From assembly GCF_000583875.1 (NCBI RefSeq), contig NZ_CP006571.1, positions 1,020,287 through 1,041,170 on the forward strand: a DNA stretch of 20,884 nt, in the 5' to 3' direction. Position 1 is the stretch's first letter; the number at the start of each line of letters is the position of its first letter. This document shows positions 7,227-15,983 of the stretch, in pieces. The DNA is from Chlamydia avium 10DC88 (GTDB lineage Bacteria > Chlamydiota > Chlamydiia > Chlamydiales > Chlamydiaceae). A program made the position numbers and the translations under genes. Under the pieces are notes generated by a model. The model was given only the letters and a program-made list of their open reading frames with translations. It did no database searches and was not told where the DNA came from.

Positions 7227-8387
7227 TTAATATAGTGCTAGCATGTCTTCGGTGAGGTGACTAGAACTTTCTAGGATGACCACTCGTTCGATGACATTAG
7301 ATAATTCACGGATATTCCCTGGCCAAGGATAGTGCATTAGTGCGGATTTTGCCTTTTCTGAAAGGGTTTTCAAAGGTCGGTTATTTAAATGGCAAAATTT
7401 TTCTAAAAAGTATTGTGTTAGGGGAAGAATATCTTCTTTACGTTCTCTTAAAGGGGGAAGATGAAGAGGAATGACATTGAGACGATAGAATAGATCTTGT
7501 CGGAAGATTTTTTCTTCAACGGCTTCTTTTAGGTTTCTATTTGATGTGGCTAGAATCCGCACATCTACAGATAGGGTTTTTGTACCTCCTAGATGTTCAA
7601 ATTCTTTTTCTTGGATAGCACGTAGGAGCTTTGCCTGTAGGTGAATGGGGACCTCAGTAATTTCATCTAGTAGAAGAGTCCCTGTATGTGCAAGTTCGAA
7701 TCTTCCTGCTTTTTTCGCTGAAGCTCCTGTGAATGCTCCTTTTTCGTGACCAAAAAACTCTGATTCTAAGAGAGTTTCTGGGATGGCAGCACAATTGACT
7801 TTGATATAGGGGCGTAGGGATCGTAAAGAATGGTTATGAATAAAAAATGCTAGGAGTTCTTTACCGCATCCAGATTCACCATGAATAAAAATGTTTGCAG
7901 AACTACTTGCTGCTTTTTTAGCTTTAGAAAGTACTTTTTGCATTGAGGGGCTTTCAGCAATTAAAGGATGAGATTCCGTAGGGATTTGTGATTTGAGAAG
8001 TAAATTTTCATGGACAAGATCTTGGAGTTGTTCGGCTTTGTTAATAAAGGCAAATAGAGCCTCAGAAGAAAATGGTTTGGTCAGATAGTTAAATGCTCCG
8101 TAGCGCATAGCTTGTACAGCATTTTCTATTGTTCCATAGGCAGTAATGACTAATACAGGAAGATGTGGGGAGTATTTTTTTACTGTTGTAATAATTTCAA
8201 GCCCTGTTCCATCGGGCATATTCATATCAGAAATGATTAAGTCAAATTGTTCTGTCTTGATTTTATGGCAGCCATGCTTAACATTATCAGCACAGCTTGG
8301 GATGTATCCTCTAGATAGAAGAAGTTCTGAAAGAAAATCTCTTAGTAAGGGTTCATCATCTATTATTAATATATTTTTGATTGTCAT
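7227..8387 (-). CDS. ctcC: Sigma-54-dependent response regulator without DNA-binding domain
   Basis: CtcC is the NtrC-type activator paired with CtcB, driving sigma-54 transcription. The receiver domain (about 1-120) has the acidic pair D10/D11, phospho-acceptor D54 in IISDMNMPDG, T82 and K104. The AAA+ domain (about 140-365) has Walker A GESGCGKE (170-177), the sigma-54 contact loop GAFTGA (217-222), Walker B LLLDE (D241/E242) and the sensor region YRLNVIPLHLPPLRERKEDI. The protein ends at residue 386 (LTEDMLALY), right after the AAA+ lid. The Fis-type helix-turn-helix that NtrC proteins use for enhancer binding is absent. This is a known trait of chlamydial CtcC rather than a local truncation. 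It is separated from its kinase gene by a divergent Inc-like gene. Confidence 0.93.
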   Translation of the reverse strand: MTIKNILIIDDEPLLRDFLSELLLSRGYIPSCADNVKHGCHKIKTEQFDLIISDMNMPDGTGLEIITTVKKYSPHLPVLVITAYGTIENAVQAMRYGAFNYLTKPFSSEALFAFINKAEQLQDLVHENLLLKSQIPTESHPLIAESPSMQKVLSKAKKAASSSANIFIHGESGCGKELLAFFIHNHSLRSLRPYIKVNCAAIPETLLESEFFGHEKGAFTGASAKKAGRFELAHTGTLLLDEITEVPIHLQAKLLRAIQEKEFEHLGGTKTLSVDVRILATSNRNLKEAVEEKIFRQDLFYRLNVIPLHLPPLRERKEDILPLTQYFLEKFCHLNNRPLKTLSEKAKSALMHYPWPGNIRELSNVIERVVILESSSHLTEDMLALY

Positions 8388-8475
8388 TATATTATTTTAA
8401 CAACATCTTTTCATTTTTAATTAATCTATGTAATTTTTATTTTCTAGGTGTTTCTACTTAGATATCTTTTTTAAT

Positions 8476-8503
8476 TTGATTTTCAACTATTTTCGGCTAT
8501 AAA
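8476..8503 (+). promoter_or_regulatory. Candidate sigma-66 promoter for the Inc-like gene
   Basis: TTGATT at 8476-8481 and TATAAA at 8498-8503 are separated by 16 bases in an A/T-rich 150-base divergent region. A start near 8510 would give a leader of about 28 bases to the ATG at 8538 but leave almost none for the upstream TTG at 8517. This supports the ATG start. Confidence 0.45.
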
Positions 8504-8537
8504 ATCTTCTGATTCATTGTGGTTTTTTGGGTTGGGT

Positions 8538-11534
8538 ATGACAGCGAATTTGATTGCTGAGCCTTTGGGGACTTCGGGTTTAGAGAATAAATTTTCGTTA
8601 TCTTTGTTTTCTGATTTAACTCCTGAAGAACGTGGAGAAGTTACTTCATTGTGGAAGTCACGATGTCCATTAGTGTCGTGTATCGTGGGTCTGGTGTTAA
8701 GTATTTTTGCTATTTCTGTAGGTTTATTAGTTTTAACATTATTACCTGCAACGACTCTAACATTTATAGGAGTGGCATTTGTAGCTATAGGAACCGTTCT
8801 TTTAATTACTAGTATTTCTTTGTATTTGTCTATACGTCTTCCTAAAAGATCTATTCCACCTCGTGTAAGTGTTCGTGATTTGCAGAATCAACTACGTGCT
8901 ATGTTGACAGCACATTCTCCTTGTGGTGAGGTTAGAAGAGAAGATTTATTAGCGACAATTCAGAAAAAAGAAGAGATGTTAGCAACCTTTGATAGGGAAT
9001 TACGTAAGCAAGAGAGATTTTTTTATTCCTTATTATCTCAAGAGACTGAAAACAGGCACCAGATATTACTAGATTTATCAGAGTTTCGTGAACTTCAAGA
9101 ACGTGTAAGTAGTGAGTTAGGAAGTTTGTATAGTTATTATGGTGGTCATAGTGTTGGTAGTACAAATGATTTTCGCTTATTACAGTTGGAAAGTGAAAGA
9201 AATTTATTGATACAACAGATTATGGATTTAGAAGCTTCGAAAAGTAGTACGATGAAATTCATTGAGGAGCACAGAGAGAAGTTGAAAACTCTTTCTCAAG
9301 AGGTTCATCAGGTAGAACTACAAATAGTAGAGGAAGAATCTTCTGAATTAAGTGAGTCGAAATCTAAGACCTTCTGCGTTTTTCAGAACTTATTACAAGA
9401 ACGTAATAATTTATTAAACAAATTGGCAGAAGGATATAATGAGTTAATTTCATCTTCTATGCATCAAGAAAGATTAATGCAGCAACGTTTAAATTTGGAC
9501 ATGGCAATTCAAGATATTTTAAATTCTGAAAATCTTGATGTCTTATTGAAACGCGATTATAAAGAAAGATATTTGCAAGCTAAAATTACTATTCAATGCT
9601 TGAGAGAACAGTTACGTAATAAGGAATCTAAAGTATTTTCCTTAAGTCATGATGTTGACTTGCTTAATGAAACGATAGAACAGTTGAAAGAATCGTCTCC
9701 TTTAAATGCTGCTATTATAGAAGAACTCCATGCTTTGCGGCAAGAGGTTTCCTCTAAAAAGGAGGTTATTTCTGACATGCAAGAACAAATTACGATTAAT
9801 AAGAGTCTTATTAAAGAGTTTACTGACATTAATACACATCTTTCCGACAGAATACAGCAGCATGAGAAGGACCAACTATTAATAGGTTCTTTAGAACAGC
9901 AACAGAACATACTTGAAGCAAAGGTCAACGAACAAAGGGAACAGCTAGATCGTAAAGTTCAACAAATACATTCTTTAAAGGAAGAAAATGAACAGCTAAG
10001 AGACACGATGTTTTCTTGGGAGAGTGGGCAAGTACGCGGTCTCATGGAGTCATTAGCTAAAACGCAAAAACAAATGCAGGTCCTCCAAGATGAGAAAAGC
10101 GAACTTGCAGATAGCTTACATTTATCCAGGATGAGCATAGAGAATACACAAGAGAAGATCGAAAAGTTGATAAAGGAAGTGACGTCAAAAGACGAGGAGT
10201 TATTACGAAGCAAGGGTGAAATAACAAAATTACAAGATCTTCTTGCTACTTCTGAGGAGGAGGCAATTGCTTTAAGGGATGCTGTGTTAAATAAGGAGAA
10301 CTTATTATCTTCTTATCAATCGTTACAAAGTTTGGTATCTCAGTTAGAAAGTGATCGCATAGTGCTTGAGGAGAAAATGAGGAATGTCGTGGAGCAGAAT
10401 CTTGCTGCAACAGAATCTGCTCGTGAATCAGGAGAAGAAAAGGTTCGACTTGTACAAGAGATCCAAGCATTACGTCAACGTTATACTCGGGAAGTTGAGG
10501 ATTTAAATAAGGATAAAGCTAAGTTAGAAGAAGAAATGTTGCAGAGACATTTCTCTTATACTCGAGAAGTCTCGCATTTGCAAAGTGTGAATCGTCAGAT
10601 GGAAATTCAACTTAAAGAGGCGCGTACATTAGCTGAACATAGTGAAGATGGTGCTTTGCAAATGCTGGCGTCACAATTAATTACTTTGTCTCCTTATGTT
10701 AAAGACGGTTGTAAGAAGGAAATTATTAATTCTTCATGTGATAGAGTACTAGCATTTGCCTCTCCTAGATTTTTCGGATATTTGGGTTCAAAGATTTCTT
10801 GTGATACATTACGTCCTGGAGTGTACTTAGAAGAAGAAGGCTGGGCAAGTTCAGAAGAGGATAAACAGAGTATCGTAAGAAGACGTTGTTTTCGTGAATG
10901 GCTATTTGCTTTATTGGGGCATTGTGTTTTTAGTGACCTGCAATTATTAGTGAAAAGAGCTAGGGAATTCGTTCAAGAATCTCCGGTAGAGGATAAGAGT
11001 AGCTTATTTATTGAGTTGGAAAAAGAGTTCCCACTATTGGGTTTAGCTGAAAAGACTCTCAATGACTGGATATTACAATGCTATCCTTATATCTCTGCCC
11101 TTCCTATTTTTAATTCTCCTGAACGGTGGAAAGCCTTGTTATTTGAACTGTTACAGGAAATGTATGAGGGACCACAGGGAGCTTTTGGTTCCCTTTTGCC
11201 TCAAGAACGTAATTATTTCGAAGTATTATCCCATTTTGCGGGTTCTCTTCCTTTGGTTTTAGGTAGTATTGGTTGTGGAGATGGAACTCTACCGGAGTCT
11301 AGTCGTCCTTTACTAAATTTGACTTATACTACTTTTGGAAATGCTAGTTGGGGTCGTGTGGAGAAGGCTGTGCAGCAGCTGCTTCATATTCGTAGCTTTT
11401 TAAGTGGGCCATTGGTTTTGGATGTAGGTAGTGTAAGTGAGGCAGTATTGAGAACAACATCGTTAAAAGCATACACAGCGATGCTATCTCAAAGGTTTTC
11501 TTCGTCGAAGTGGAGTGCGCCAAAGGATATGTAG
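8538..11534 (+). CDS. Large coiled-coil inclusion-membrane (Inc)-type protein
   Basis: This 998-residue protein has three parts. A short polar N-terminus (about 1-42) could carry a type III secretion signal. Next comes a bilobed hydrophobic hairpin, about 44-69 (VSCIVGLVLSIFAISVGLL) and 74-99 (LTFIGVAFVAIGTVLLITSI), the defining feature of Inc proteins. A very long Glu/Lys/Leu/Gln-rich coiled coil follows to about residue 700. The last 290 residues form a different, probably globular domain with aromatic and Cys residues (ASPRFFGYLGSKISC, FREWLFALLGHCVFSD). Both ends would face the host cytosol if it is an Inc. The locus, between ctcC and ctcB, is the one I recall for C. pneumoniae Cpn0585, an Inc reported to bind Rab GTPases; this protein appears larger. 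ATG at 8538 is preferred to TTG at 8517 because of the promoter position. Its stop lies 3 bases from that of ctcB, convergently. Function here is inference. Confidence 0.8.
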   Translation: MTANLIAEPLGTSGLENKFSLSLFSDLTPEERGEVTSLWKSRCPLVSCIVGLVLSIFAISVGLLVLTLLPATTLTFIGVAFVAIGTVLLITSISLYLSIRLPKRSIPPRVSVRDLQNQLRAMLTAHSPCGEVRREDLLATIQKKEEMLATFDRELRKQERFFYSLLSQETENRHQILLDLSEFRELQERVSSELGSLYSYYGGHSVGSTNDFRLLQLESERNLLIQQIMDLEASKSSTMKFIEEHREKLKTLSQEVHQVELQIVEEESSELSESKSKTFCVFQNLLQERNNLLNKLAEGYNELISSSMHQERLMQQRLNLDMAIQDILNSENLDVLLKRDYKERYLQAKITIQCLREQLRNKESKVFSLSHDVDLLNETIEQLKESSPLNAAIIEELHALRQEVSSKKEVISDMQEQITINKSLIKEFTDINTHLSDRIQQHEKDQLLIGSLEQQQNILEAKVNEQREQLDRKVQQIHSLKEENEQLRDTMFSWESGQVRGLMESLAKTQKQMQVLQDEKSELADSLHLSRMSIENTQEKIEKLIKEVTSKDEELLRSKGEITKLQDLLATSEEEAIALRDAVLNKENLLSSYQSLQSLVSQLESDRIVLEEKMRNVVEQNLAATESARESGEEKVRLVQEIQALRQRYTREVEDLNKDKAKLEEEMLQRHFSYTREVSHLQSVNRQMEIQLKEARTLAEHSEDGALQMLASQLITLSPYVKDGCKKEIINSSCDRVLAFASPRFFGYLGSKISCDTLRPGVYLEEEGWASSEEDKQSIVRRRCFREWLFALLGHCVFSDLQLLVKRAREFVQESPVEDKSSLFIELEKEFPLLGLAEKTLNDWILQCYPYISALPIFNSPERWKALLFELLQEMYEGPQGAFGSLLPQERNYFEVLSHFAGSLPLVLGSIGCGDGTLPESSRPLLNLTYTTFGNASWGRVEKAVQQLLHIRSFLSGPLVLDVGSVSEAVLRTTSLKAYTAMLSQRFSSSKWSAPKDM

Positions 11535-11537
11535 TTT

Positions 11538-12599
11538 TTACAAACAAGGAATTTTCAAAGTAAAGCGGACGTTTTTTTGGCTATTTTTTACGTGGATATC
11601 GCCTCCGTGTAATCGCATAATTTTGAGAGCTTCGGCTAATCCTAAACCGTTCCCCCTTGGCTTTGTTGTAAAGAAGGGAGTGAAAAGTTTATCCATAACT
11701 GAGGGAGATAGTTGACCAGGATTCGTTACAGAAATATCTCCGGATGCATGTAATGTTAGTGTCATGGGCAACTCTGTCGCTTCTGAAGCATTTTTTACTA
11801 AATTCCATACGACACTATTAATTCGATCTGGATCTATCGAACGTATTAAGGGTATGGTTGTTTCTCGTTCATATTGGCAAGTAGGGAAGGTAATAGATAA
11901 TAAAGGAATTAGAGAGGAGAAAAAATCTTGAAGGTCAATAATTTTTAAATTTAATGGCTGAGACTTTGTGTACTCGAGCATAGAGGAAACAAGGGTACTG
12001 AGAGAGCGAGTCCCTTCAATGATAGAAGAGAGCATGCGTTGGTGCCTAGAAGAGGTTAATTCTTCCTTTAATAAAGCTGCGAATCCGGCAATTCCACTCA
12101 AGGGATTGCGGATTTCATGAGCTAGGGTAGCTGTCATTTTCCCTAGTTCTGCAATATTTCTATACCGTTCTATAGCGTTTTCTAATTGTTTATATTCTGA
12201 ACGATCTCGAATTAAAATAAATAAGTAACCATTGGAAGAGTTTCTTCTTACAAAAATTTCTGTATCGTAATCTTGATTATTTTTCGATAGAGTCACCCGT
12301 AAGGTTTTCGGTAAAGATAAAGAGTTTAGGGCATCTGAGATAGAAAATCCAAAAAAGGTATCAGGAAAGAAATCTGTGAAAGGTTTTTCAAGAATATGTA
12401 AGTTTTCGGGGATCCCTAAAATTTCTCTTGCTTGAGAATTAAAGATAAGGATGTTACCTAATTCTGATAATAAAATAATTCCATCAGGGATTGAGGTTAG
12501 AATAGCATCTGCTTGTTTATATGATTGAGTAATGCGGGCTTTGATTTCTATTAGTTCATGAGTTGAAGAACAGGAATTATGTGTATCGTTGTTTTTCAT
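11538..12599 (-). CDS. ctcB: Soluble sensor histidine kinase of the sigma-54 system
   Basis: CtcB is the NtrB/AtoS-type kinase that phosphorylates CtcC. There are no membrane segments, so it senses a cytoplasmic signal. A PAS-like domain (about 25-135) contains ILTSIPDGIILLSELGNILI and NSQAREILGIPE. The dimerisation/phosphotransfer helix has H161 in LAHEIRNPLSG. The catalytic ATP-binding domain has N270 in WNLVKNASEA, an F-box-like FTPFFTTK and the G2 box GNGLGLAEAL (from about 316). The G1 position reads VTNPGQLSP, where DxGxG is usual, so that box is degenerate. The start overlaps the end of the small upstream gene by 23 bases, so the two are probably co-translated. Separation from ctcC by about 3 kb on the opposite strand means the pair are not simply one operon. 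Confidence 0.93.
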   Translation of the reverse strand: MKNNDTHNSCSSTHELIEIKARITQSYKQADAILTSIPDGIILLSELGNILIFNSQAREILGIPENLHILEKPFTDFFPDTFFGFSISDALNSLSLPKTLRVTLSKNNQDYDTEIFVRRNSSNGYLFILIRDRSEYKQLENAIERYRNIAELGKMTATLAHEIRNPLSGIAGFAALLKEELTSSRHQRMLSSIIEGTRSLSTLVSSMLEYTKSQPLNLKIIDLQDFFSSLIPLLSITFPTCQYERETTIPLIRSIDPDRINSVVWNLVKNASEATELPMTLTLHASGDISVTNPGQLSPSVMDKLFTPFFTTKPRGNGLGLAEALKIMRLHGGDIHVKNSQKNVRFTLKIPCL

Positions 12600-12903
12600 A
12601 AATTCCTAACTCCTTTTTTCTCTGTAGATAATTGATTTTGTCTGTGTCGAGAATTTGAGTAATGATTTTTTGAATTTCCATAAGTTCTTGTTGAATATCT
12701 CTAGGGATAACAGAGGTGAAGCAGTACCGAAGTTCTTTAATTTTGATGTCCACCTTTTCTATACAAGATAAAAGGATTTTTTTCTGCTTCAATACTTTTT
12801 CTAATTCTGTTGCAGGTAACGAGGACTCTGTTTTGGTGAGATCAAGGATGGCTCGGAAAAATCCTTTTTTTTTTAATAGTGGGAGAAGAACTTGTTCTTT
12901 CAT
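12577..12903 (-). CDS. Small helical protein, possibly FlgN-like
   Basis: This 108-residue protein matches the position of C. trachomatis CT466. It is predicted to be almost all helix, with heptad-like Leu/Ile spacing (LEKVLKQKKILLSCIEKVDI, QQELMEIQKIITQIL). The pattern (a first helix with ILDLTKTE, then a helix with LKQKKILLSCIEK) resembles FlgN-type export chaperones, but I cannot confirm this. The frame is open to 13044, but that start lies inside tRNA-Leu. ATG at 12903 is the first one clear of the tRNA, although no good ribosome binding site precedes it. Its stop overlaps the ctcB start by 23 bases, so a role connected to CtcB, or simple co-expression, is possible. Confidence 0.6.
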   Translation of the reverse strand: MKEQVLLPLLKKKGFFRAILDLTKTESSLPATELEKVLKQKKILLSCIEKVDIKIKELRYCFTSVIPRDIQQELMEIQKIITQILDTDKINYLQRKKELGIYEKQRYT

Positions 12904-12975
12904 GAGAAATGGGGGAGTAAGTAACTTTTCTCTAGAAAAACTACTTAGGCATTTATTGGCAATAAGGAAAAACCA

Positions 12976-13058
12976 TGCCGGCGATTGGACTCGAACCAAC
13001 ACCTTATTGCTAAGAGTAGATTTTGAGTCTACCGCGTCTACCATTCCGCCACGCCGGC
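12976..13058 (-). tRNA. tRNA-Leu(CAA)
   Basis: On the minus strand, the acceptor stem GCCGGCG pairs with CGCCGGC. The D arm is GGCGGAATGGTAGACGC. The anticodon stem GTAGA/TCTAC encloses the loop CTCAAAA, giving anticodon CAA for UUG codons. A long class II variable arm (CTTAGCAATAAGG) is followed by a T arm with TTCGAGT. The discriminator is A and CCA is not encoded. Confidence 0.95.
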
Positions 13059-13113
13059 ATAGTGACTAGTTGGGATATAATTTAAGGGTTCATTTCTAAT
13101 AATCGCAAGGGAA

Positions 13114-13809
13114 TTAATTTAAATTAGGTGGTGGGGTCATGATTTTTTGTGATGTTTCTAGATCATACAGGAGTTCGATAGATAAGCAGGTGCCTAGAGT
13201 TTCTGTAGTTATTGTAATAAGAAATTCTTCATTACTTAATGTTGTGTCTGTAGTAGAGAACTCTGTAACGATAGGATAGGTTTGGTTTTTTTTATATAAA
13301 GAGCGTAACAACTTATTTAATGTGTTTAAAGAAGGTGTTTCGTACATCCAGATAAGAACCGCGGTTCCCTGAAGGTGTTTAGTAGATAAGGTTTTTCCTA
13401 AAGCTTGAAGAAAATGAAAATGCTTTCGACAGCAAAATCCTTCACGAATAACTAAAGTATAGTGTTTATTTAAAATACGTATAATGTCCACAAGTCGTTG
13501 GTAGCTAGGGAATTTTTTATGTAAGCTATGAGAAAATCCGTCACAATCATAGAGAACATCAGTTTCTGTTTCTAGGGATAGGGAGGCTCCTCGACAATAG
13601 AAGGAATATTGAGTGATAATGGGTTTCCGTGGGGTAGGCCAAAGATAGTTAGGGAGTGGAACATCTTTTTCATGAGGGTAAAGAATTACAGAATATCCTT
13701 GCTGTGATGTAATTCTCCCAGAGTGAATATTTCGAGTTGTTGATGAGGATGAACATCCGCATAAGACACACACTAGTAGAAGGAGAAAATGTTTTCCCAT
13801 AAGAATCAT
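13114..13809 (-). CDS. Putative lipoprotein, chlamydial family
   Basis: The 231-residue product begins with a classic lipoprotein signal: Lys after the start, a hydrophobic run FLLLLVCVL, then LCGC, with the lipidated Cys at about residue 19, followed by a Ser/Thr-rich linker. The mature part has no family I recognise. It contains several Cys (FYCRGAS, YDCDG, EGFCCRKH) that could form disulfides in the periplasm, and later strands (AVLIWMYETPS, EEFLITITTETLG). Position matches CT465. ATG at 13809 follows AGAGG by three bases; an ATG three codons later (13800) is also possible. It is divergent from the HAD phosphatase gene, with a shared 91-base intergenic region. Confidence 0.75.
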   Translation of the reverse strand: MILMGKHFLLLLVCVLCGCSSSSTTRNIHSGRITSQQGYSVILYPHEKDVPLPNYLWPTPRKPIITQYSFYCRGASLSLETETDVLYDCDGFSHSLHKKFPSYQRLVDIIRILNKHYTLVIREGFCCRKHFHFLQALGKTLSTKHLQGTAVLIWMYETPSLNTLNKLLRSLYKKNQTYPIVTEFSTTDTTLSNEEFLITITTETLGTCLSIELLYDLETSQKIMTPPPNLN

Positions 13810-13900
13810 TATCCTCTTGTAAAAAACAATAGCATAATTTTCTCAGGTCTTCCTAAATTATTTTTATGTTTGGAAGGCTTTTTATAGGGGTGGGATTTTT

Positions 13901-14599
13901 GTGGCTATAAATGTCCAGGATTACCAGGTATTTTTGTTTGATTTGGATGGCCTACTTGTTGATACAGAACCTCTATATTATCGTGCTTTTTTGTCCGTAT
14001 GTCATCAGAATGACTTAGATATTACGATAGATTTCCCTACATACTATAGATTGGCTATGTTAGGCAGGGAAACCTTTCAGAAGGAGATAGTCTCTCTTTT
14101 CCCGGAGATGCATGCCTTATTCCCGCAGTGTTTTTATGAGCGTGAGAAAATTTATCAACAGTTGATTTCTACAGAGATCCCTAGACTTTTGCCGGGAGTT
14201 ATCGAGTTTTTAGATTTTTTGAATAAAGAGAAAAAAACTTTGGGCATGGTGACAAATTCTTCACGTGCTTCGGTAGAGCGTTTTTCCTATTATTTCCCTG
14301 TTTTTACTCATTTTCAGTTTTTAGTGACTCGCGAAGATTATGTTCGTCCTAAGCCTTATAGCGATAGCTATCGCTATGCATACCAGAACTTTGTTCGTGA
14401 AGGAGAGAAGGTTATTGGCTTTGAGGATAGTGTGAAAGGGCTGCGAGCCCTTACAGGAATTCCAGCAGCTTTAGTAGCTATTAATGCTTTATGTACATTA
14501 TCTTCTGAGAGTCATCAGGATTTTTATAATAGAGAGTTTTATTATTTCTCATCTTTCTGTGATTTGATGGCACATGTAGGCGAACAAAACCAATCATAG
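13901..14599 (+). CDS. HAD-family phosphatase (phosphoglycolate phosphatase-like)
   Basis: This is a 232-residue haloacid-dehalogenase hydrolase, likely acting on a small phosphorylated metabolite. Motif I is [11 protein letters not shown] with nucleophile D14 and acid/base D16. A helical cap follows (about 20-90). Motif II is MVTNSSRAS, motif III is the Lys in VRPKPYSD, and motif IV is GFEDS. The layout matches the beta-phosphoglucomutase/Gph subgroup, and the true substrate cannot be read from sequence. It starts at GTG 13901, preceded by AGGGGTGGG with acceptable spacing. The last 58 bases overlap the 3' end of truA on the other strand, so the two C-termini are constrained by each other. 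Corresponds in position to CT464, often annotated gph. Confidence 0.88.
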   Translation: MAINVQDYQVFLFDLDGLLVDTEPLYYRAFLSVCHQNDLDITIDFPTYYRLAMLGRETFQKEIVSLFPEMHALFPQCFYEREKIYQQLISTEIPRLLPGVIEFLDFLNKEKKTLGMVTNSSRASVERFSYYFPVFTHFQFLVTREDYVRPKPYSDSYRYAYQNFVREGEKVIGFEDSVKGLRALTGIPAALVAINALCTLSSESHQDFYNREFYYFSSFCDLMAHVGEQNQS

Positions 14600-15348
14600 G
14601 GTTGAGGGTAACAAGTATGGTACAGGGATAAGGCATAGCTAGGAGCAGCTGGAGGACCATGCCGACGGTTTTTTTTATTTAAGATTTCTATCAGGAATTC
14701 TGGAGGATATTTTTGTTTGCTAATGTCTAAAAGAGATCCAACGATATTTCTTACCATTTTATATAAAAAGCCGTTTCCTTTACAGATGATGGTTACTGTG
14801 TCATCTTCATCGAGGATATCTAAGGAAAATAATGTTCTTATTGTAGAGGAATATTCTCTGCCCTGGTTAGCAAAAGAAGCAAAATCATGAGTTCCTATTA
14901 GGTAATGAGCTCCCTGAATCATAAGATCAGTTCTTAGAATATGAGGAGGGGAGTAATAAAAATGACGTTGCCAAGGTAGAGGTTTATTTGCACGCGTTAG
15001 GAAATAACGATATTCCTTTGCAGAAGCATGGAAGCGTGAGTGGAAGGGTGTATCTGTGATAACAACATCACGAATAACAATATCTTTAGGAAGGATAGCA
15101 TTTAGTATTTTTTTTATTTTCTGGGGATGAGAAAAATCTGGATGATCTGGTTGAGAAAAATGTGCAACTTGACCGTACGCATGTACACCAGCGTCTGTTC
15201 TTCCCGCGGCGGTGATGACTAGAGGCTTCCTGATGACCTGAGATACAGCTGTTTCTAATACTTCTTGAATAGAAAGAGCATTAGGTTGTCTTTGCCATCC
15301 AGCATAAGTAGTCCCTTGATAGGCAATAAGTAAAACAACGCGAGTCAT
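14542..15348 (-). CDS. truA: tRNA pseudouridine(38-40) synthase TruA
   Basis: TruA converts U38, U39 and U40 of the tRNA anticodon arm to pseudouridine. The 268 residues begin [20 protein letters not shown], with catalytic D52 in [20 protein letters not shown]. The second half has [24 protein letters not shown] and the late [17 protein letters not shown] block, all typical of the family. The start codon overlaps the ispD stop as ATGA, a sign of coupling. The C-terminal tail after [17 protein letters not shown] overlaps the HAD phosphatase 3' end by 58 bases. Last gene of the lpxG-ispD-truA operon. Confidence 0.96.
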   Translation of the reverse strand: MTRVVLLIAYQGTTYAGWQRQPNALSIQEVLETAVSQVIRKPLVITAAGRTDAGVHAYGQVAHFSQPDHPDFSHPQKIKKILNAILPKDIVIRDVVITDTPFHSRFHASAKEYRYFLTRANKPLPWQRHFYYSPPHILRTDLMIQGAHYLIGTHDFASFANQGREYSSTIRTLFSLDILDEDDTVTIICKGNGFLYKMVRNIVGSLLDISKQKYPPEFLIEILNKKNRRHGPPAAPSYALSLYHTCYPQPYDWFCSPTCAIKSQKDEK

Positions 15349-15983
15349 AATAAGGCATGGGCTATGGTTAGATCTTCAGGATAAGTAATTTTAATTTGTG
15401 GATGTGAAGTAAATACTAAAGAAGTAGGAATGCCTAGGATTTCAGCAGCTTGTGTATCATCGCTAAGTGTTAGATTGTGTTTGTTAGCAAAAGAAAGACC
15501 TTCTAAGAGAAGGGAGGTTTTTAGACATTGTGGTGTGTGAATCATTGCTAGATGATCGCGGTTGATTGTCTGCACTGGATCGCGTTGTTTTATAGTATAA
15601 GGAATATCGGAAGCTAGAGCTGCAGCGCCTGTTTTTTGTACGGCTTCTAGGAGTTGAAAGATATCATCAGAATATAGGAATGGGCGTACGCCATCATGGA
15701 TAAGTACCCAAGGGTGAGAAACTTTTTTTAATCCAGAGAGGACGGAATCTTGTCTTTGGATCCCTGCGGGCGCCAATTTTATCGGATAGGAAGAGAAAAT
15801 TTCATAATAGTCGGGGTGACTGACGACGATGATTTCTGAAATTTCTTTGATGCGTAAGGCTGCGTCCAGAGCATGAAGAACCAGAGGTTTCCCGTGTAGA
15901 GGGAGATACTGTTTGGGTAGGAAAGACTTAAAACGTTTCCCTTTTCCTCCGCTAAGTAAAACTAACGAGCAGTTAGTGTTCAT
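15345..15983 (-). CDS. ispD: 2-C-methyl-D-erythritol 4-phosphate cytidylyltransferase
   Basis: IspD makes CDP-methylerythritol in the MEP route to isoprenoid precursors. The 212 residues show the nucleotide-binding start [20 protein letters not shown] (Gly-rich loop, then PKQY), then RQDSVLSGL and the metal-binding region LIHDGVRPF. Next comes KQTV-like [22 protein letters not shown], a [10 protein letters not shown] block where most enzymes have DDAS/AAE, and [11 protein letters not shown] near the end. The protein is slightly shorter than E. coli IspD (236). The start overlaps lpxG by 11 bases and the end overlaps truA by 4. Confidence 0.94.
   Translation of the reverse strand: MNTNCSLVLLSGGKGKRFKSFLPKQYLPLHGKPLVLHALDAALRIKEISEIIVVSHPDYYEIFSSYPIKLAPAGIQRQDSVLSGLKKVSHPWVLIHDGVRPFLYSDDIFQLLEAVQKTGAAALASDIPYTIKQRDPVQTINRDHLAMIHTPQCLKTSLLLEGLSFANKHNLTLSDDTQAAEILGIPTSLVFTSHPQIKITYPEDLTIAHALL

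Noticed and set aside
12904..13044. Longer start of the small ctcB-upstream gene
   Set aside because: The first 20 or so codons would be read from tRNA-Leu(CAA), so that N-terminus is an artefact of the open frame.
14568..14583. TGGCAC at the end of the HAD gene as a sigma-54 promoter
   Set aside because: The -24-like block is not followed by TTGC at the required distance, and no plus-strand gene lies downstream.
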